Assembly (NCBI RefSeq): GCF_010093445.1
Contig: NZ_PDWW01000029.1
Location: 1-52,863, forward strand
Origin: Pseudoxanthomonas japonensis
GTDB taxonomy: Bacteria; Pseudomonadota; Gammaproteobacteria; Xanthomonadales; Xanthomonadaceae
Direction of reading: 5' to 3'
Length of the DNA: 52,863 nt
Positions 36,775-45,578 of the stretch are shown here, one piece after another. The translations under genes were made by a program, and so were the position numbers. A model generated the notes under the pieces. It searched no databases, was not told the DNA's origin, and saw only the letters and a program-made list of their open reading frames with translations. Within the stretch, counting starts at the first letter, position 1. Each line of letters starts with the position of its first letter.

Positions 36775-37491
36775 TACGCCAGCGATCTCATGCTGGATAG
36801 CTTCCGCCGCGGCACGTGGATCCTGCGCCTTGCTGATCGGCCGACCCACCACGATGGCATCGGCCCCCAGCGCGAACGCCTCGGCCACGCCGACCGTGCG
36901 CTTCTGGTCGTCGCCCACCGGGCCGCCCGGCCGGATGCCGGGACAGACGATGGAGAAGCCGGGTCCTGTCGCGGCGCGGATCATGCCGGCCTCCTGACCC
37001 GAGCAGATCACGCCGTCGATGCCGGCCGCCTGCGCAGCCAGTGCGCGTTGCGCGACGATGCCGGCCGGTTCGCCGCCATTGATGCCCATGGCGCGAAGAT
37101 CGCTGCCATCCATCGAGGTCAGTACGGTCACCGCCAGCAGCCGCAGCTCGCCGCCGCGAGCCTCGGCCGCCGCTTCCATCATCCCCGCATGCCACCCGTG
37201 GATGGTGGCGTAGGTCACCGGCCATCGGGACAGGCCGCGGATCACTCCGGCCACGGTGGCGGGGATGTCGAAGAACTTCAGGTCGACGAACACGCGCTTG
37301 TCGCGGCGCGCCAGTTCGTCCAGCACGGTGAAGTAGTCGCCGCTGGCCAGCAGCTCCATGCCGATCTTGTAGAACTGCACCGCATCGCCCAGCCGGTCGA
37401 CCCACGCCAGCGCGTCGGCGCCGGACGGCGCGTCCAGCGCGAAGATCAGGCGCTCGCGCGCGCTGAGCGCGACGGGGCCGACGGCACTCAC
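36766..37491 (-). CDS. pyrF: Orotidine 5'-phosphate decarboxylase
   Basis: The 241-residue protein performs the last step of UMP synthesis. It contains [21 protein letters not shown], the catalytic [20 protein letters not shown] (Lys and Asp pair), the [14 protein letters not shown] strand, and the phosphate-binding [14 protein letters not shown] near the end. Length is normal. The GTG at 37491 overlaps the stop of the acid phosphatase lipoprotein gene as GTGA, so synthesis of the two is probably coupled. It is followed by a structured AT-rich and hairpin region with a terminator. Confidence 0.94.
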   Translation of the reverse strand: MSAVGPVALSARERLIFALDAPSGADALAWVDRLGDAVQFYKIGMELLASGDYFTVLDELARRDKRVFVDLKFFDIPATVAGVIRGLSRWPVTYATIHGWHAGMMEAAAEARGGELRLLAVTVLTSMDGSDLRAMGINGGEPAGIVAQRALAAQAAGIDGVICSGQEAGMIRAATGPGFSIVCPGIRPGGPVGDDQKRTVGVAEAFALGADAIVVGRPISKAQDPRAAAEAIQHEIAGVFN

Positions 37492-38396
37492 GGTGCGTAG
37501 TCCAGCGCGTCGCGCTTGGCCTGCGTGCGTGCGGCGGGCGGCTGGTCCCAGGCGTTGTTGAACAGCGCCGGCTCCCACGAGCCATAGGTCGGGTTGGGCA
37601 GCATCCACCAGCGCTCGCCGAACCAGTCGTCGTACTCGTCGAACAGCGCCTGGCGGCCGTCGCGGGTGTTGGCTTCCACCTGCACGAAATCACCGATCTG
37701 GTCGCCGAACTGCATCAGCACGCGGTACTGCTGGCCGGCCAGGCGGCGGCGGCAGTTCTTTTCGCTGCCGTTCTGCTCGCAGCCCTCCAGCACCGTACCC
37801 AGGCCAAGGAACACGCTGTCGTCGGCAACCGGCAGGCCGGCGTCGCGCAGGTTGGCCAGCGTCGCGTCCTTCAGGTGCACGGCGCGGTTGGAGATGTACA
37901 GGATGGTCACGCCCTTGGCGGCGGCGGCCTTGGCGAAATCGACCACGCCCGGCAGCGGCTTGGCCTTCTTCTCGGCCACCCACTGGTCCCAGCTGATTTC
38001 GTCGTACTCCTTGCCGTCGCGGATCAGGCGCGCCTGGTAGGGCGAGTTGTCCAGTACCGTCTCGTCGACGTCCATCACCACGGCCGGCTTCAGGCCGGTG
38101 GCGGCGTTGCCGCGTTCGCTGGGCACCAGCGCGTCCCAGTGCTTTTCCTTCAGCGCGACGTCCAGGTGGTCTGCGGCGGCGCGGAAGGTCTGCGTGGTGA
38201 TCGCGCGGTACTCGACCGACGTCTGCACCCACGCCACGGCATTGAGGTTGTCGTGCGTGCCGGTGGGCTTCGACGGCGTTTCAGCGGCGGCGGGCGCGGC
38301 TGCATCGGCTGGCGCAGCGGCGGGTTCGGTGCGTTTGCAGGCGGCCAGGGTCAGCAACGACGCCGCCAGGCCGGCGGCAAGCAGGGAAACGCGCAT
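37488..38396 (-). CDS. 5'-nucleotidase, lipoprotein e(P4) family (HAD acid phosphatase)
   Basis: The 302-residue lipoprotein has the signal peptide [20 protein letters not shown]. An Ala/Pro spacer and a class B/C-type HAD phosphatase domain follow. The catalytic motif is [16 protein letters not shown] (Asp nucleophile and acid/base Asp), and later blocks are [10 protein letters not shown] and [11 protein letters not shown]. Proteins of this family dephosphorylate nucleotides such as NMN or UMP at the cell surface. I use the ATG at 38396 (GGGA upstream); an ATG four codons earlier is possible. It is coupled to pyrF by GTGA, which links surface nucleotide salvage to UMP synthesis. Confidence 0.88.
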   Translation of the reverse strand: MRVSLLAAGLAASLLTLAACKRTEPAAAPADAAAPAAAETPSKPTGTHDNLNAVAWVQTSVEYRAITTQTFRAAADHLDVALKEKHWDALVPSERGNAATGLKPAVVMDVDETVLDNSPYQARLIRDGKEYDEISWDQWVAEKKAKPLPGVVDFAKAAAAKGVTILYISNRAVHLKDATLANLRDAGLPVADDSVFLGLGTVLEGCEQNGSEKNCRRRLAGQQYRVLMQFGDQIGDFVQVEANTRDGRQALFDEYDDWFGERWWMLPNPTYGSWEPALFNNAWDQPPAARTQAKRDALDYAP

Positions 38397-38509
38397 GGAA
38401 GATCCCATTTCGAATGTGCGGGAATTCTAGCCGACCGGTGTTACACGCGTCGTTTGGCACGACGGTGCGCGGGTTATCCTGCCGGCCCGTTCCTGATCCC
38501 GATCCCTCC

Positions 38510-39160
38510 ATGGAAGACACCGCGCCCGTCCTGAATGCCGCCGAGGCCCGCCTGCTGGGCTGCCTGATCGAGAAGGAGGCGACAACGCCGGAAACCTATC
38601 CGCTGACGGTCAACGCCGCGCAGGCCGCCGCCAACCAGAAGACCGCGCGCGAGCCGGTGATGACGCTGGATCCGGGCGCGGTCAACCATGCGCTGCGGCA
38701 ACTGGAGCAGAAGGGCCTGGCGAAGCAGGTGTTCTCCTCGCGCGCCGAGCGCTACGAACATCGCACGGCAGCGTTCTTCGGCATTCCACGGCAGCAGGCC
38801 GTGCTGCTGGGCCTGCTGATGCTGCGCGGCGCACAGACCGTGCACGAGCTGCTCGCGCGCAGCGAGCGGTTGTTCAAGTTCAACGACGCGGACGACGTAC
38901 GCCATCACCTCGACCGGCTGATCCAGCGCGATGCCGCGCTCGTCGTGCAGATCCCGCGTGGTCCGGGCCAGCGCGAGGACCGCTATGCACACCTGTTGAG
39001 CGGGCCGGTGGATGTCGCGGCGATCACCGCGCGTGCGCCGTCGGCGTCCGCGGGAGAATCCGCGTCGCCCGAACTCGAGGCTCGCATCGCGGCGCTGGAG
39101 GCGGACGTCGCCACGCTCCGCGCGCAGCTCGACGCCCTGCTAGCCGCGCGGGGCAATTGA
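38510..39160 (+). CDS. YceH family (DUF480) protein
   Basis: The 216-residue protein matches YceH/UPF0502. Its start, [21 protein letters not shown], is followed by tandem winged-helix domains ([22 protein letters not shown], quoted in part; [21 protein letters not shown]). A short coiled coil closes the protein ([20 protein letters not shown]). Crystal structures of this family show a winged-helix fold; the biological role is not established. It is divergent from the phosphatase lipoprotein, and its stop lies three bases from the convergent DinB-like gene. Confidence 0.9.
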   Translation: MEDTAPVLNAAEARLLGCLIEKEATTPETYPLTVNAAQAAANQKTAREPVMTLDPGAVNHALRQLEQKGLAKQVFSSRAERYEHRTAAFFGIPRQQAVLLGLLMLRGAQTVHELLARSERLFKFNDADDVRHHLDRLIQRDAALVVQIPRGPGQREDRYAHLLSGPVDVAAITARAPSASAGESASPELEARIAALEADVATLRAQLDALLAARGN

Positions 39161-39163
39161 GCG

Positions 39164-39700
39164 TCAGCCCTCGTCGGGCACCAGCGCCAGCAGGTCGGTC
39201 ACGCCCATGTCGACGCCCGCCTGCGACAGCAGCGTGGTGACCTGCCCGCGATGGTGGGTCTGGTGGTTGAACAGGTGCGTCGCCAGGCCCAGCACGCTGC
39301 GGGTGAAGGCCGTGCCCTTCGTGTTCGCATAGGTCAGCGATCCGCCCAGCCGTTCGGCCGTGAGCGTCGCCGCCCACTGCAGGATCAGCGCGTCCATCCA
39401 TTCCCGGCGTTCGCGCAGCAGCGGCAACGTGGGATACGGGATCGCATCCAGTGCAGTCGGCATCGGTGTGTCGTCGAGTGCGGTGAGTACCCCGGGTGCC
39501 TCCGGTGCGGAGGCGAAGCGCTTCAGCCAGATCGTATCGGTCACCACCAGGTGGTTCAGCGTGCCGAGGATGGAGCCGAAGAACGCGCCGCGATCCGCCA
39601 CCAGGGCTTCATGTGGCAACGTCGCCGCGGTGTCGTAGAGGCGCCGGTTCATCCACCGGTTGTAGGACGCGAGCAGCGTGAATCGGGTATCGCCTGTCAT
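39164..39700 (-). CDS. DinB family protein
   Basis: The 178-residue protein is a DinB/YfiT-like four-helix bundle. Metal-binding His residues are expected in LGTLNHLVVTDTIWL and FNHQTHHRGQVTTLLSQAG, both in the usual positions. DinB-like enzymes are often metal-dependent thiol transferases or have unknown substrates. The ATG at 39700 gives the family length; the longer frame upstream has no support. It is convergent with the YceH-like gene and divergent from the first putative immunity gene. Confidence 0.87.
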   Translation of the reverse strand: MTGDTRFTLLASYNRWMNRRLYDTAATLPHEALVADRGAFFGSILGTLNHLVVTDTIWLKRFASAPEAPGVLTALDDTPMPTALDAIPYPTLPLLRERREWMDALILQWAATLTAERLGGSLTYANTKGTAFTRSVLGLATHLFNHQTHHRGQVTTLLSQAGVDMGVTDLLALVPDEG

Positions 39701-39861
39701 GTTCCTGCGCGCTCCCGGCGCTGGTTCACATTGATGATGGATGGGGTCGCGGGCCATTCGCCGGCACGAAAAAGGCACTACATGCGCTTACGCGCGGAGG
39801 GACGTTGCGCGCAGTGATCCCTCGCGCTACGTTCGCCTCGCCCCCGGCACGGAACGTTTTC

Positions 39862-40476
39862 ATGGAACGACACCTCATGCGGAGCATCGCCACCAGCGCG
39901 CTGATCTCCGTCGCCACGACAGGATGCCACGCCACCATGGCTCAATCGAGCTCAGACAGTCCTTCTTCCGCGCTGCCGGAAGGCCACTACACCAACGTCG
40001 GCGCCGAGTGGCCGCTTAAGTTCAGGGCGCATTATTTCGGTGCTCACTGCTTTGACACCCAATCGTGCGAAATCCTCTATCGGGGCTTCCGTCACGGCAC
40101 GGAAGACAGGCCTTCGCCGTCGGTCGAATCGTATGGGCGACCGCTCGAAAAGCTGCTGAGTGCGGGCCGTGGCCCCATTCCGAACTTCCCGCCTCCCGCT
40201 CGCGTCACGTGGCGCTCGAAGGACGGAACGCCGCTCGAGGCTGAAATCGATATCGGAGAGATCTTCCGGGATGAGCTGATCCGGCACCAAGTCGCGCGTG
40301 AAGATGCTCTGGATCCTGCAACCAGCGGAACGCCGCGAATCATCGTCGAGGTCAATGATCGGACCATCAACGTCTACATGCGGGACATGATCGCGTTGAA
40401 GAAACCGCAGTTTCCGGATCGCCCGCACAGTGACTTCCGCGACGACCTGATCAAGGTGTTCAGCCGTACCTACTGA
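39862..40476 (+). CDS. Putative type VI immunity protein, tandem copy 1 (204 aa)
   Basis: The N-terminus has a hydrophobic stretch and Cys22 in ATTGCHATMA, a weak lipobox, so a lipoprotein or an exported protein is likely. Residues 35-142 are 104/108 identical by my hand comparison to the tandem copy at 40585. The tail after residue 142 differs and only rejoins at the HSDFR-DLIKVFSR-Y end. Proteins with this layout (EILYRGF, VTWRSKDGTPLEAEIDIGEIF) commonly sit beside Tle1-type phospholipases, and its position two genes before such an effector supports an immunity role. This is inference. The ATG at 39862 is preferred for the GGAA upstream; an ATG at 39877 is possible. Confidence 0.62.
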   Translation: MERHLMRSIATSALISVATTGCHATMAQSSSDSPSSALPEGHYTNVGAEWPLKFRAHYFGAHCFDTQSCEILYRGFRHGTEDRPSPSVESYGRPLEKLLSAGRGPIPNFPPPARVTWRSKDGTPLEAEIDIGEIFRDELIRHQVAREDALDPATSGTPRIIVEVNDRTINVYMRDMIALKKPQFPDRPHSDFRDDLIKVFSRTY

Positions 40477-40492
40477 GCAAGGAGCGCTCGCC

Positions 40493-40588
40493 ATGCACTC
40501 GATCAGTCTTCATATCCCAGAATCGGATCATTCGAACGTCGGTGCCGCGATAGCATGGGGTCAACAGGGGGTTGGGATAGCGCCATGA
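40493..40588 (+). other. 31-codon orphan open frame between the two immunity copies
   Basis: After the first immunity gene the sequence GAGCAAGGAG plus an ATG repeats, almost exactly, the ribosome-binding site and start of the effector gene at 41222. Here the frame runs only 31 codons (starting MHSISLHIPESDHS). It ends in a TGA that overlaps the start of the second immunity gene as ATGA. It looks like a deleted effector that kept only its start and its coupled end. It may not be translated into anything useful. Confidence 0.4.
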
Positions 40589-41205
40589 ATCGAAACAATC
40601 CCTGGACCATTGCCGGTAGCGCACTAGTCATCATCGCCACGACAGGATGCCACGCCACCATGGCCCCATCGAACTCGTCCGATTCTTCTTCCGCACTGCC
40701 GGAAGGCCACTACACCAACGTCGGCACCGAATGGCCGCTTAGGTTCAGGGCGCATTATTTCGGTGCTCACTGCTTCGACACCCAATCGTGCGAAATCCTC
40801 TATCGGGGTTTCAGGCATGGCGCGGAAGACAGGCCATCGCCTTCGGTCGAATCGTATGGACGACCGCTCGACAAGCTGCTGAGTGCGGGGCGCGGCCCCA
40901 TCCCGAACTTCCCGCCTCCGGCCCGCGTCACCTGGCGCTCAAAGGATGGGACGCCGCTCGAGGCCGAGATTGATATCGGAGAGATCTTCAGGGATGAGCT
41001 GATCCGGCACAATCTCAAGGAAGACGAAGTATCTGAGCGAGGACCGGGGCCGGGATCGCTGCCTGCCATCATCCTCGAGGTCAACGATCGCGCCATCAGC
41101 GTCTACATGAGGGCACACATATCCACCAGGCAGTTGCAAACGCCAGGGAATCGGCACAGCGACTTCCGGAACGATTTGATCAAGGTATTCAGTCGGAACT
41201 ACTGA
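40585..41205 (+). CDS. Putative type VI immunity protein, tandem copy 2 (206 aa)
   Basis: This is the second tandem copy, with the same architecture as the one at 39862. It has a hydrophobic N-terminus, Cys22 in ATTGCHATMA, a core at residues 35-142 that differs from copy 1 at four positions (Ala/Thr, Lys/Arg, Thr/Ala, Glu/Asp), and a divergent tail (142-190) before the shared C-terminal end. The effector gene starts 17 bases after its stop. It is therefore the more probable cognate immunity protein, with copy 1 possibly protecting against a related toxin. The pattern of conserved core and variable tail fits specificity differentiation, which is inference. Confidence 0.62.
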   Translation: MNRNNPWTIAGSALVIIATTGCHATMAPSNSSDSSSALPEGHYTNVGTEWPLRFRAHYFGAHCFDTQSCEILYRGFRHGAEDRPSPSVESYGRPLDKLLSAGRGPIPNFPPPARVTWRSKDGTPLEAEIDIGEIFRDELIRHNLKEDEVSERGPGPGSLPAIILEVNDRAISVYMRAHISTRQLQTPGNRHSDFRNDLIKVFSRNY

Positions 41206-41221
41206 GCAAGGAGTGCTCACC

Positions 41222-42649
41222 ATGCAGTCGAGTGAAGAGGCGCGGGATCGGGACGGCAAGATCGAGGTGGAGCGAACCGGGGACGCGGGTCGCGAAAATT
41301 TTCGTCAAGCCGAAGCTTATCTTGCCAAGCTGAGGGTTCCCCTGTTTCTCCGCGACGGAAGTCCACACGAGCGTTTGTATATCGCTGGTATGGACGGTAC
41401 CGGGAACAGCATGTTTGACGATGATCCCGCGCAATGGAGCACGATCGCGAAGATCTACAAGCGGATTGAAGAGGCCAGGCCGCCCGGAGTGGCGGCGGGC
41501 TATGTGGAAGGTACGTTTACGCAGAATGGATTGCTCAGGACGCCAGAGAAGTTGTTTGACGGGCCATTCGGTCACACCTTCGACGAGCGGGTCGAGACGG
41601 CTTACTTCAAGTTCTGCGTGCAGGCCAAGGAACGGCTTAGGGAGGATCCCGAAGCGCAGATCCGCGTCGCCGGTATCGGGTTCAGTCGTGGCGCGGAAGA
41701 GATAGCGGCGCTGGAGCGCATGATTGATGTGCGTGGGATACGCGATCCGGATGACGCGGAGTATCGGTTGAATGGGGAGAACCTGATCACCCGCATCGAG
41801 TACGCCGACCGACCGCTGCTCGTGCAGCCAGGCCTGACGCCGCAAGTGGCGCTGCTGATCGATCCCGTTCAAACGGGCGTCGGGGAGCATGATCGCCGCT
41901 TGCCTCCCTCGACCCTGAAAACGTTCCAGCTGACGGCAGAAAACGAGCGTCGTGATTTATTCAAGGTCACCCTGCACGTGCCGCTGGGGTTCAGTGAAGA
42001 CGATCGCAGCCTCAACCTTGCCCGCCCCGGATCTCATGGAAACATGGCGGACACGCGCTTGCGTAATGGATTAGGTATCGAGAACTACAATTTGAGCGTC
42101 GAGTTCCTCAACCGGCTCAGCGACACGCCCTATCTGGAGAAGCGTCCGCTTCCAACCGATCCCGAGCAATACGTCATCCACCGCTCCGACCAGCACATGG
42201 GTGGCTTGTACGGCACGCGCGGCTACGACCGCGACGGCATCCGCGACCAGGTGAACACACTGGCGCCGGAGCGGCTTTGCCGGCGTGGCGTGGTGGACGA
42301 CTGCAATCGCAAGGAACCGATCGATGAAGCGCTCGACGCGCAATTCGAACGCCGCTCCGGGGTATCACCGCCGGCGCCGGATAAGGTGATGCAGCCCGAT
42401 GCGGGAGACCGCTCCACGTGGCCCGGGCTCAACGATCTGGTGGAGCAGGCCTCGCGTGCGGCGGCGGTGATGGGAAGCGATCCGATGTCTGCCGTTGTCT
42501 CGGAGTATCTGAGCGGTCCGTGGGCGCGTCAGTTCCAGGCCGATGTCGAGCGCGCGCTGGCGGCACGCGAAGGGCAGCCGTTGCACATGACGCTGCCGCA
42601 AGCGTCACCTGTCGAGCCCGCACGCGAGTCCCCCGTGCCGGTGCGCTGA
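41222..42649 (+). CDS. Tle1-like T6SS phospholipase effector (DUF2235)
   Basis: The 475-residue protein has the DUF2235 alpha/beta hydrolase core of Tle1 lipases. An early GMDGTGN motif lies at residues 57-63. The nucleophile elbow is GIGFSRGAEE, with Ser155 as nucleophile. LLIDPVQTGVG supplies Asp213, and RPGSHGNMADT supplies His271. Tle1 enzymes hydrolyse phospholipids of target cells after type VI delivery. No VgrG, PAAR or structural T6SS gene is in the window, so delivery is inferred from the family and the flanking immunity-like genes. The ATG at 41222 has an AAGGAG Shine-Dalgarno at eight bases; the GTG at 41213 is less likely. The C-terminal 80 residues are low complexity. Confidence 0.8.
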   Translation: MQSSEEARDRDGKIEVERTGDAGRENFRQAEAYLAKLRVPLFLRDGSPHERLYIAGMDGTGNSMFDDDPAQWSTIAKIYKRIEEARPPGVAAGYVEGTFTQNGLLRTPEKLFDGPFGHTFDERVETAYFKFCVQAKERLREDPEAQIRVAGIGFSRGAEEIAALERMIDVRGIRDPDDAEYRLNGENLITRIEYADRPLLVQPGLTPQVALLIDPVQTGVGEHDRRLPPSTLKTFQLTAENERRDLFKVTLHVPLGFSEDDRSLNLARPGSHGNMADTRLRNGLGIENYNLSVEFLNRLSDTPYLEKRPLPTDPEQYVIHRSDQHMGGLYGTRGYDRDGIRDQVNTLAPERLCRRGVVDDCNRKEPIDEALDAQFERRSGVSPPAPDKVMQPDAGDRSTWPGLNDLVEQASRAAAVMGSDPMSAVVSEYLSGPWARQFQADVERALAAREGQPLHMTLPQASPVEPARESPVPVR

Positions 42650-42664
42650 GCGGACACGGGCGCG

Positions 42665-43039
42665 CTACCGCTTCTCTTCCATCAATCCCACCAGGTTGCC
42701 ATCCGGATCGCGCAGGAAACCGGTCCACAGTTCGTGGTCCGGCATCCGCGCCGCGAGCTGCGGCGGACGCTCTTCCGTCGCGCCGCGTGCGACCAGCGCG
42801 GCCTGCGTGGCGACGATGTCGTTCACGGTGAAGTAGAGGATCGAGTTCGCGCCGACGGCGCCTACGCCCTGCGGCGTGGTCAGCATCAGGCGCACATCGC
42901 CGGCTCGCAGGAAGGCGAGCGTCGGCGCGGGCTGGAACAGGAAAGTCAGTCCCAGTGCGTCCCGGTAGAACGCCAGCGCGGCATCGACATCGCCGACGGT
43001 GATGGCGATCTGGTGGATGTGGGAGAGGTGGGGCTCCAT
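42665..43039 (-). CDS. VOC family (glyoxalase/bleomycin-resistance fold) protein
   Basis: The 124-residue protein has two beta-alpha-beta-beta-beta units of the vicinal oxygen chelate fold. Its motifs are HIHQIAITVGDVDAALAFYR, SILYFTVNDIVATQ and GFLRDPDGNLVGLMEEKR. Candidate metal ligands are the His in HQIAI and the Glu near the C-terminus. Substrate unknown. The ATG at 43039 follows an AGAAGGAGA Shine-Dalgarno. It lies directly after the membrane-protein gene. Confidence 0.85.
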   Translation of the reverse strand: MEPHLSHIHQIAITVGDVDAALAFYRDALGLTFLFQPAPTLAFLRAGDVRLMLTTPQGVGAVGANSILYFTVNDIVATQAALVARGATEERPPQLAARMPDHELWTGFLRDPDGNLVGLMEEKR

Positions 43040-43059
43040 CGCTACGTCTCCTTCTGCCG

Positions 43060-43446
43060 TCACTTCGGCCGCCGGCTGCTACGCAACAGGAACAGGCTGC
43101 CGACGAGCATGCCCGCGAGCGATGCGCCGAGGCCGAGCCCGAACCCGACCACCACGTCCGCGACCGCCAGTCCAGGACCGGCGACGCCGCGCGCGGCATC
43201 CAGCGCGAGCCGCACGAGTACCGCGGCCGGCACCGCCAGCGCGATCAGCAGCCACAGCGTCAGGAAACGTCCGGTGCCGAAGGCCCGCAGCAGCATCGCG
43301 ATCACGCCGACGGCGACGAGTCCTGGGCCATAGAGTGCGCGCGGCAGGCCGGCCAGTTCCGGCGGCAATTGCCAGTACGGAAAGCCAACGCCGACGAGGG
43401 CGATCAGGAAGCCGATCCACCGCCAAGCCTTGCTGTCGCGCGTCAT
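43060..43446 (-). CDS. Hypothetical membrane protein, about four helices (128 aa)
   Basis: This is an unrecognised small inner-membrane protein. It has a short basic start (TRDSKAWRW) and four hydrophobic helices: around WIGFLIALVGVGFPY, LVAVGVIAMLLRAFG, LTLWLLIALAVPAAVLVR, and VVVGFGLGLGASLAGMLVGSL. It ends with a basic SSRRPK tail. The ATG at 43446 is the best start. It precedes the VOC gene, with 20 bases between the coding regions. Function unknown. Confidence 0.62.
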   Translation of the reverse strand: MTRDSKAWRWIGFLIALVGVGFPYWQLPPELAGLPRALYGPGLVAVGVIAMLLRAFGTGRFLTLWLLIALAVPAAVLVRLALDAARGVAGPGLAVADVVVGFGLGLGASLAGMLVGSLFLLRSSRRPK

Positions 43447-43504
43447 GCCCAGGTCCACCGGAGTGCGATGCCGCGCAGCGTAGCGCAACCGCCGCCGTTG
43501 TGGG

Positions 43505-45481
43505 TCAGTCGAACATCGCCTGGATCGCCGCCAGGCCGGCGCTGGCGCGCTCCTTCTTGCGTTCCGCATCGGCGACCGGATCGGCGCCGTCGCGTTGCAG
43601 TTCGTCCGCCGGCAGCTCGTCGAGGAAGCGGCTCGGCTGCAGGCGCATGCGCTCGCCGAAGCGGCGCGTCTCGCGGTTGTGGCTGAGCCACAGCTGTTCC
43701 TTCGCCCGGGTGATGCCCACGTACATCAGGCGCCGCTCTTCCTGCAGATTGCCTTCCTCGACGCTGGTCTCGTGCGGCAGCGTGCCGTCCTCGCAGCCCA
43801 CGATGAAGACGTAGCGGAATTCCAGTCCCTTCGCCGCGTGCAGGCTCATCAGGCGTACCTGGTTGCCGCCGTCGTCCTTGTCGTTGCGCGACAGCAGCGC
43901 CAGCTGCGCGGCGAGGTCGCCGGCCGAACTGCCGCGCGGCCCGCCCTCGAACCAGTCGGCCAGTTCGTCGAGGTTGGCGCGACGGCGCTGGAACGAGGCC
44001 TCGTCCTTGCACTGCGAACGCAGGTCCGCCAGCAGGCCGGAGCGTTCGCTCAGGCGGCGGACCAGGTCGGCCGGGGGCAGTTCCTCGGCATGCCGGCGCA
44101 GGTCGCGCACGATGTCGACGAAAGCGCTGAGACCATTGGCCGCGCGTGGCGGCAAGGCCTTCAATGCGCCCATCGATTCGGCCGCGCGCGACAGCGGCAG
44201 GTGCGCGTGCTGGGCCATCTCGGCGAGCTTCGCCAGCGAGGTCGCGCCGACCTCACGTTTCGGCGACTGCACGGCGCGCAGGAAGGCCGCATCGTCGTCC
44301 GGGTTCACCAGCAGGCGCAGCCACGACATCGCGTCCTTCACTTCCTGGCGTTCCAGGAAGGCGGTGCCGCCGGTCAGGTGGTAGGGGATGCGCAGCAGCT
44401 GCAGCGCCTTCTCCAGCGCACGCGACTGGTGGTTGCCGCGGAACAGGATGCAGAAGTCGCTCCAGGCCGCGCTCTTGGATACCTGCACGAAGGCGATCTC
44501 GGCGGCGACCTTCTCCGCCTCGTGCTCGTTGTCGCGGCATTCCCACACGCGAATGCGCTCGCCGTCGGCCTGGTCGCTCCACAGCGCCTTCGGATGCTCG
44601 TGCGGGTTGTTGGCGATCAGGGCATTGGCGGCACGCAGCACGCGGTTGCTGCAGCGGTAGTTCTGTTCCAGCTTGATGATCTGCAGGGCCGGATAATCCT
44701 TCGCCATCTGCAGCAGGTTGTCGGGATTCGCGCCGCGCCAGGCGTAGATGCTCTGGTCGTCGTCGCCCACGCAGGTGAAGTCGCCGCGCTCGCCGGCGAT
44801 CGCCTTCAGCAGGCGGTACTGCGCATCGTTGGTGTCCTGGCATTCGTCCACCAGCAGGTAGCCGATACGCTCGCGCCACGCCGCGGTGATCTCCGGATTG
44901 CCTTCCAGGATCTGCACCGGCAGCCGGATCAGGTCGTCGAAGTCCACCGCATTGAACGTGGTCAGCCGGTCCTGGTAGCGCTGGTACAGCAGCGCCGCGC
45001 CCTTCTCGCGGTTCGTGCGCGCTTCGGCGAGCGCTTCTTCGGGCGACAGTCCGGCATTCTTCGCGCGTGAGATCAGGTTCTTCGCCGCCTCGACGTCGTC
45101 GGGCTTGGCACCGTACATCAGGTCCTTGACCTGCGCGTGGGCATCGTCGGCGTCGAAGATGGAGAAGCCGCGCTTCAGGCCGACCGCGGCGTGTTCGATC
45201 TGAAGGAACTTCAGGCCCAGCGCGTGGAAGGTGCAGATGGTCAGCCCTTCGGCCGCATCGCCCTTGATCCGCTTGGAGACGCGCTCGCGCATTTCCTTGG
45301 CAGACTTGTTGGTGAAGGTGATCGCCGCGATCCGGCGCGCCGGGAAGTGGTTGCCCGCGATCAGGTGCGCGATCTTCTCCACGATCACCCGCGTCTTGCC
45401 GCTGCCGGCGCCCGCGAGCACCAGCAGGGGGCCCTTGCTGTGCAGGACGGCGGCGCGTTGGGGGGGGTTGAGACCGTGCAT
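43505..45481 (-). CDS. rep: ATP-dependent DNA helicase Rep
   Basis: The 658-residue protein begins HGLNPPQRAAVLHSKGPLLV, the Rep N-terminus, with the Walker A motif LAGAGSGKTRV. Further UvrD/Rep superfamily 1A motifs are VDECQDTNDAQYRLL (II), DDDQSIYAWRGA (III), RLMSLHAAKGLEF (V) and RRLMYVGITRAKEQL (VI). Rep is a 3'-5' helicase that helps forks pass obstacles and restart. I use the ATG at 45481; the ATG 24 bases earlier lies on top of a -10-like TAAACT. Length is normal for Rep. It is divergent from the Sel1-like pair. Confidence 0.95.
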   Translation of the reverse strand: MHGLNPPQRAAVLHSKGPLLVLAGAGSGKTRVIVEKIAHLIAGNHFPARRIAAITFTNKSAKEMRERVSKRIKGDAAEGLTICTFHALGLKFLQIEHAAVGLKRGFSIFDADDAHAQVKDLMYGAKPDDVEAAKNLISRAKNAGLSPEEALAEARTNREKGAALLYQRYQDRLTTFNAVDFDDLIRLPVQILEGNPEITAAWRERIGYLLVDECQDTNDAQYRLLKAIAGERGDFTCVGDDDQSIYAWRGANPDNLLQMAKDYPALQIIKLEQNYRCSNRVLRAANALIANNPHEHPKALWSDQADGERIRVWECRDNEHEAEKVAAEIAFVQVSKSAAWSDFCILFRGNHQSRALEKALQLLRIPYHLTGGTAFLERQEVKDAMSWLRLLVNPDDDAAFLRAVQSPKREVGATSLAKLAEMAQHAHLPLSRAAESMGALKALPPRAANGLSAFVDIVRDLRRHAEELPPADLVRRLSERSGLLADLRSQCKDEASFQRRRANLDELADWFEGGPRGSSAGDLAAQLALLSRNDKDDGGNQVRLMSLHAAKGLEFRYVFIVGCEDGTLPHETSVEEGNLQEERRLMYVGITRAKEQLWLSHNRETRRFGERMRLQPSRFLDELPADELQRDGADPVADAERKKERASAGLAAIQAMFD

Positions 45482-45578
45482 GGGACGTACTTCTGCGTAG
45501 GCCATCAGTTTACAGACAACCGCGTTGCGCTTCTCCTAGCATGCGTCATCCGGTGCCACAGGACGCAGGTCGATCGCC

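Noticed and set aside
39862..41205. Assembly artefact as the explanation for the two near-identical immunity genes
   Set aside because: The copies differ at their N-termini, tails and spacers, so they are real tandem paralogues.
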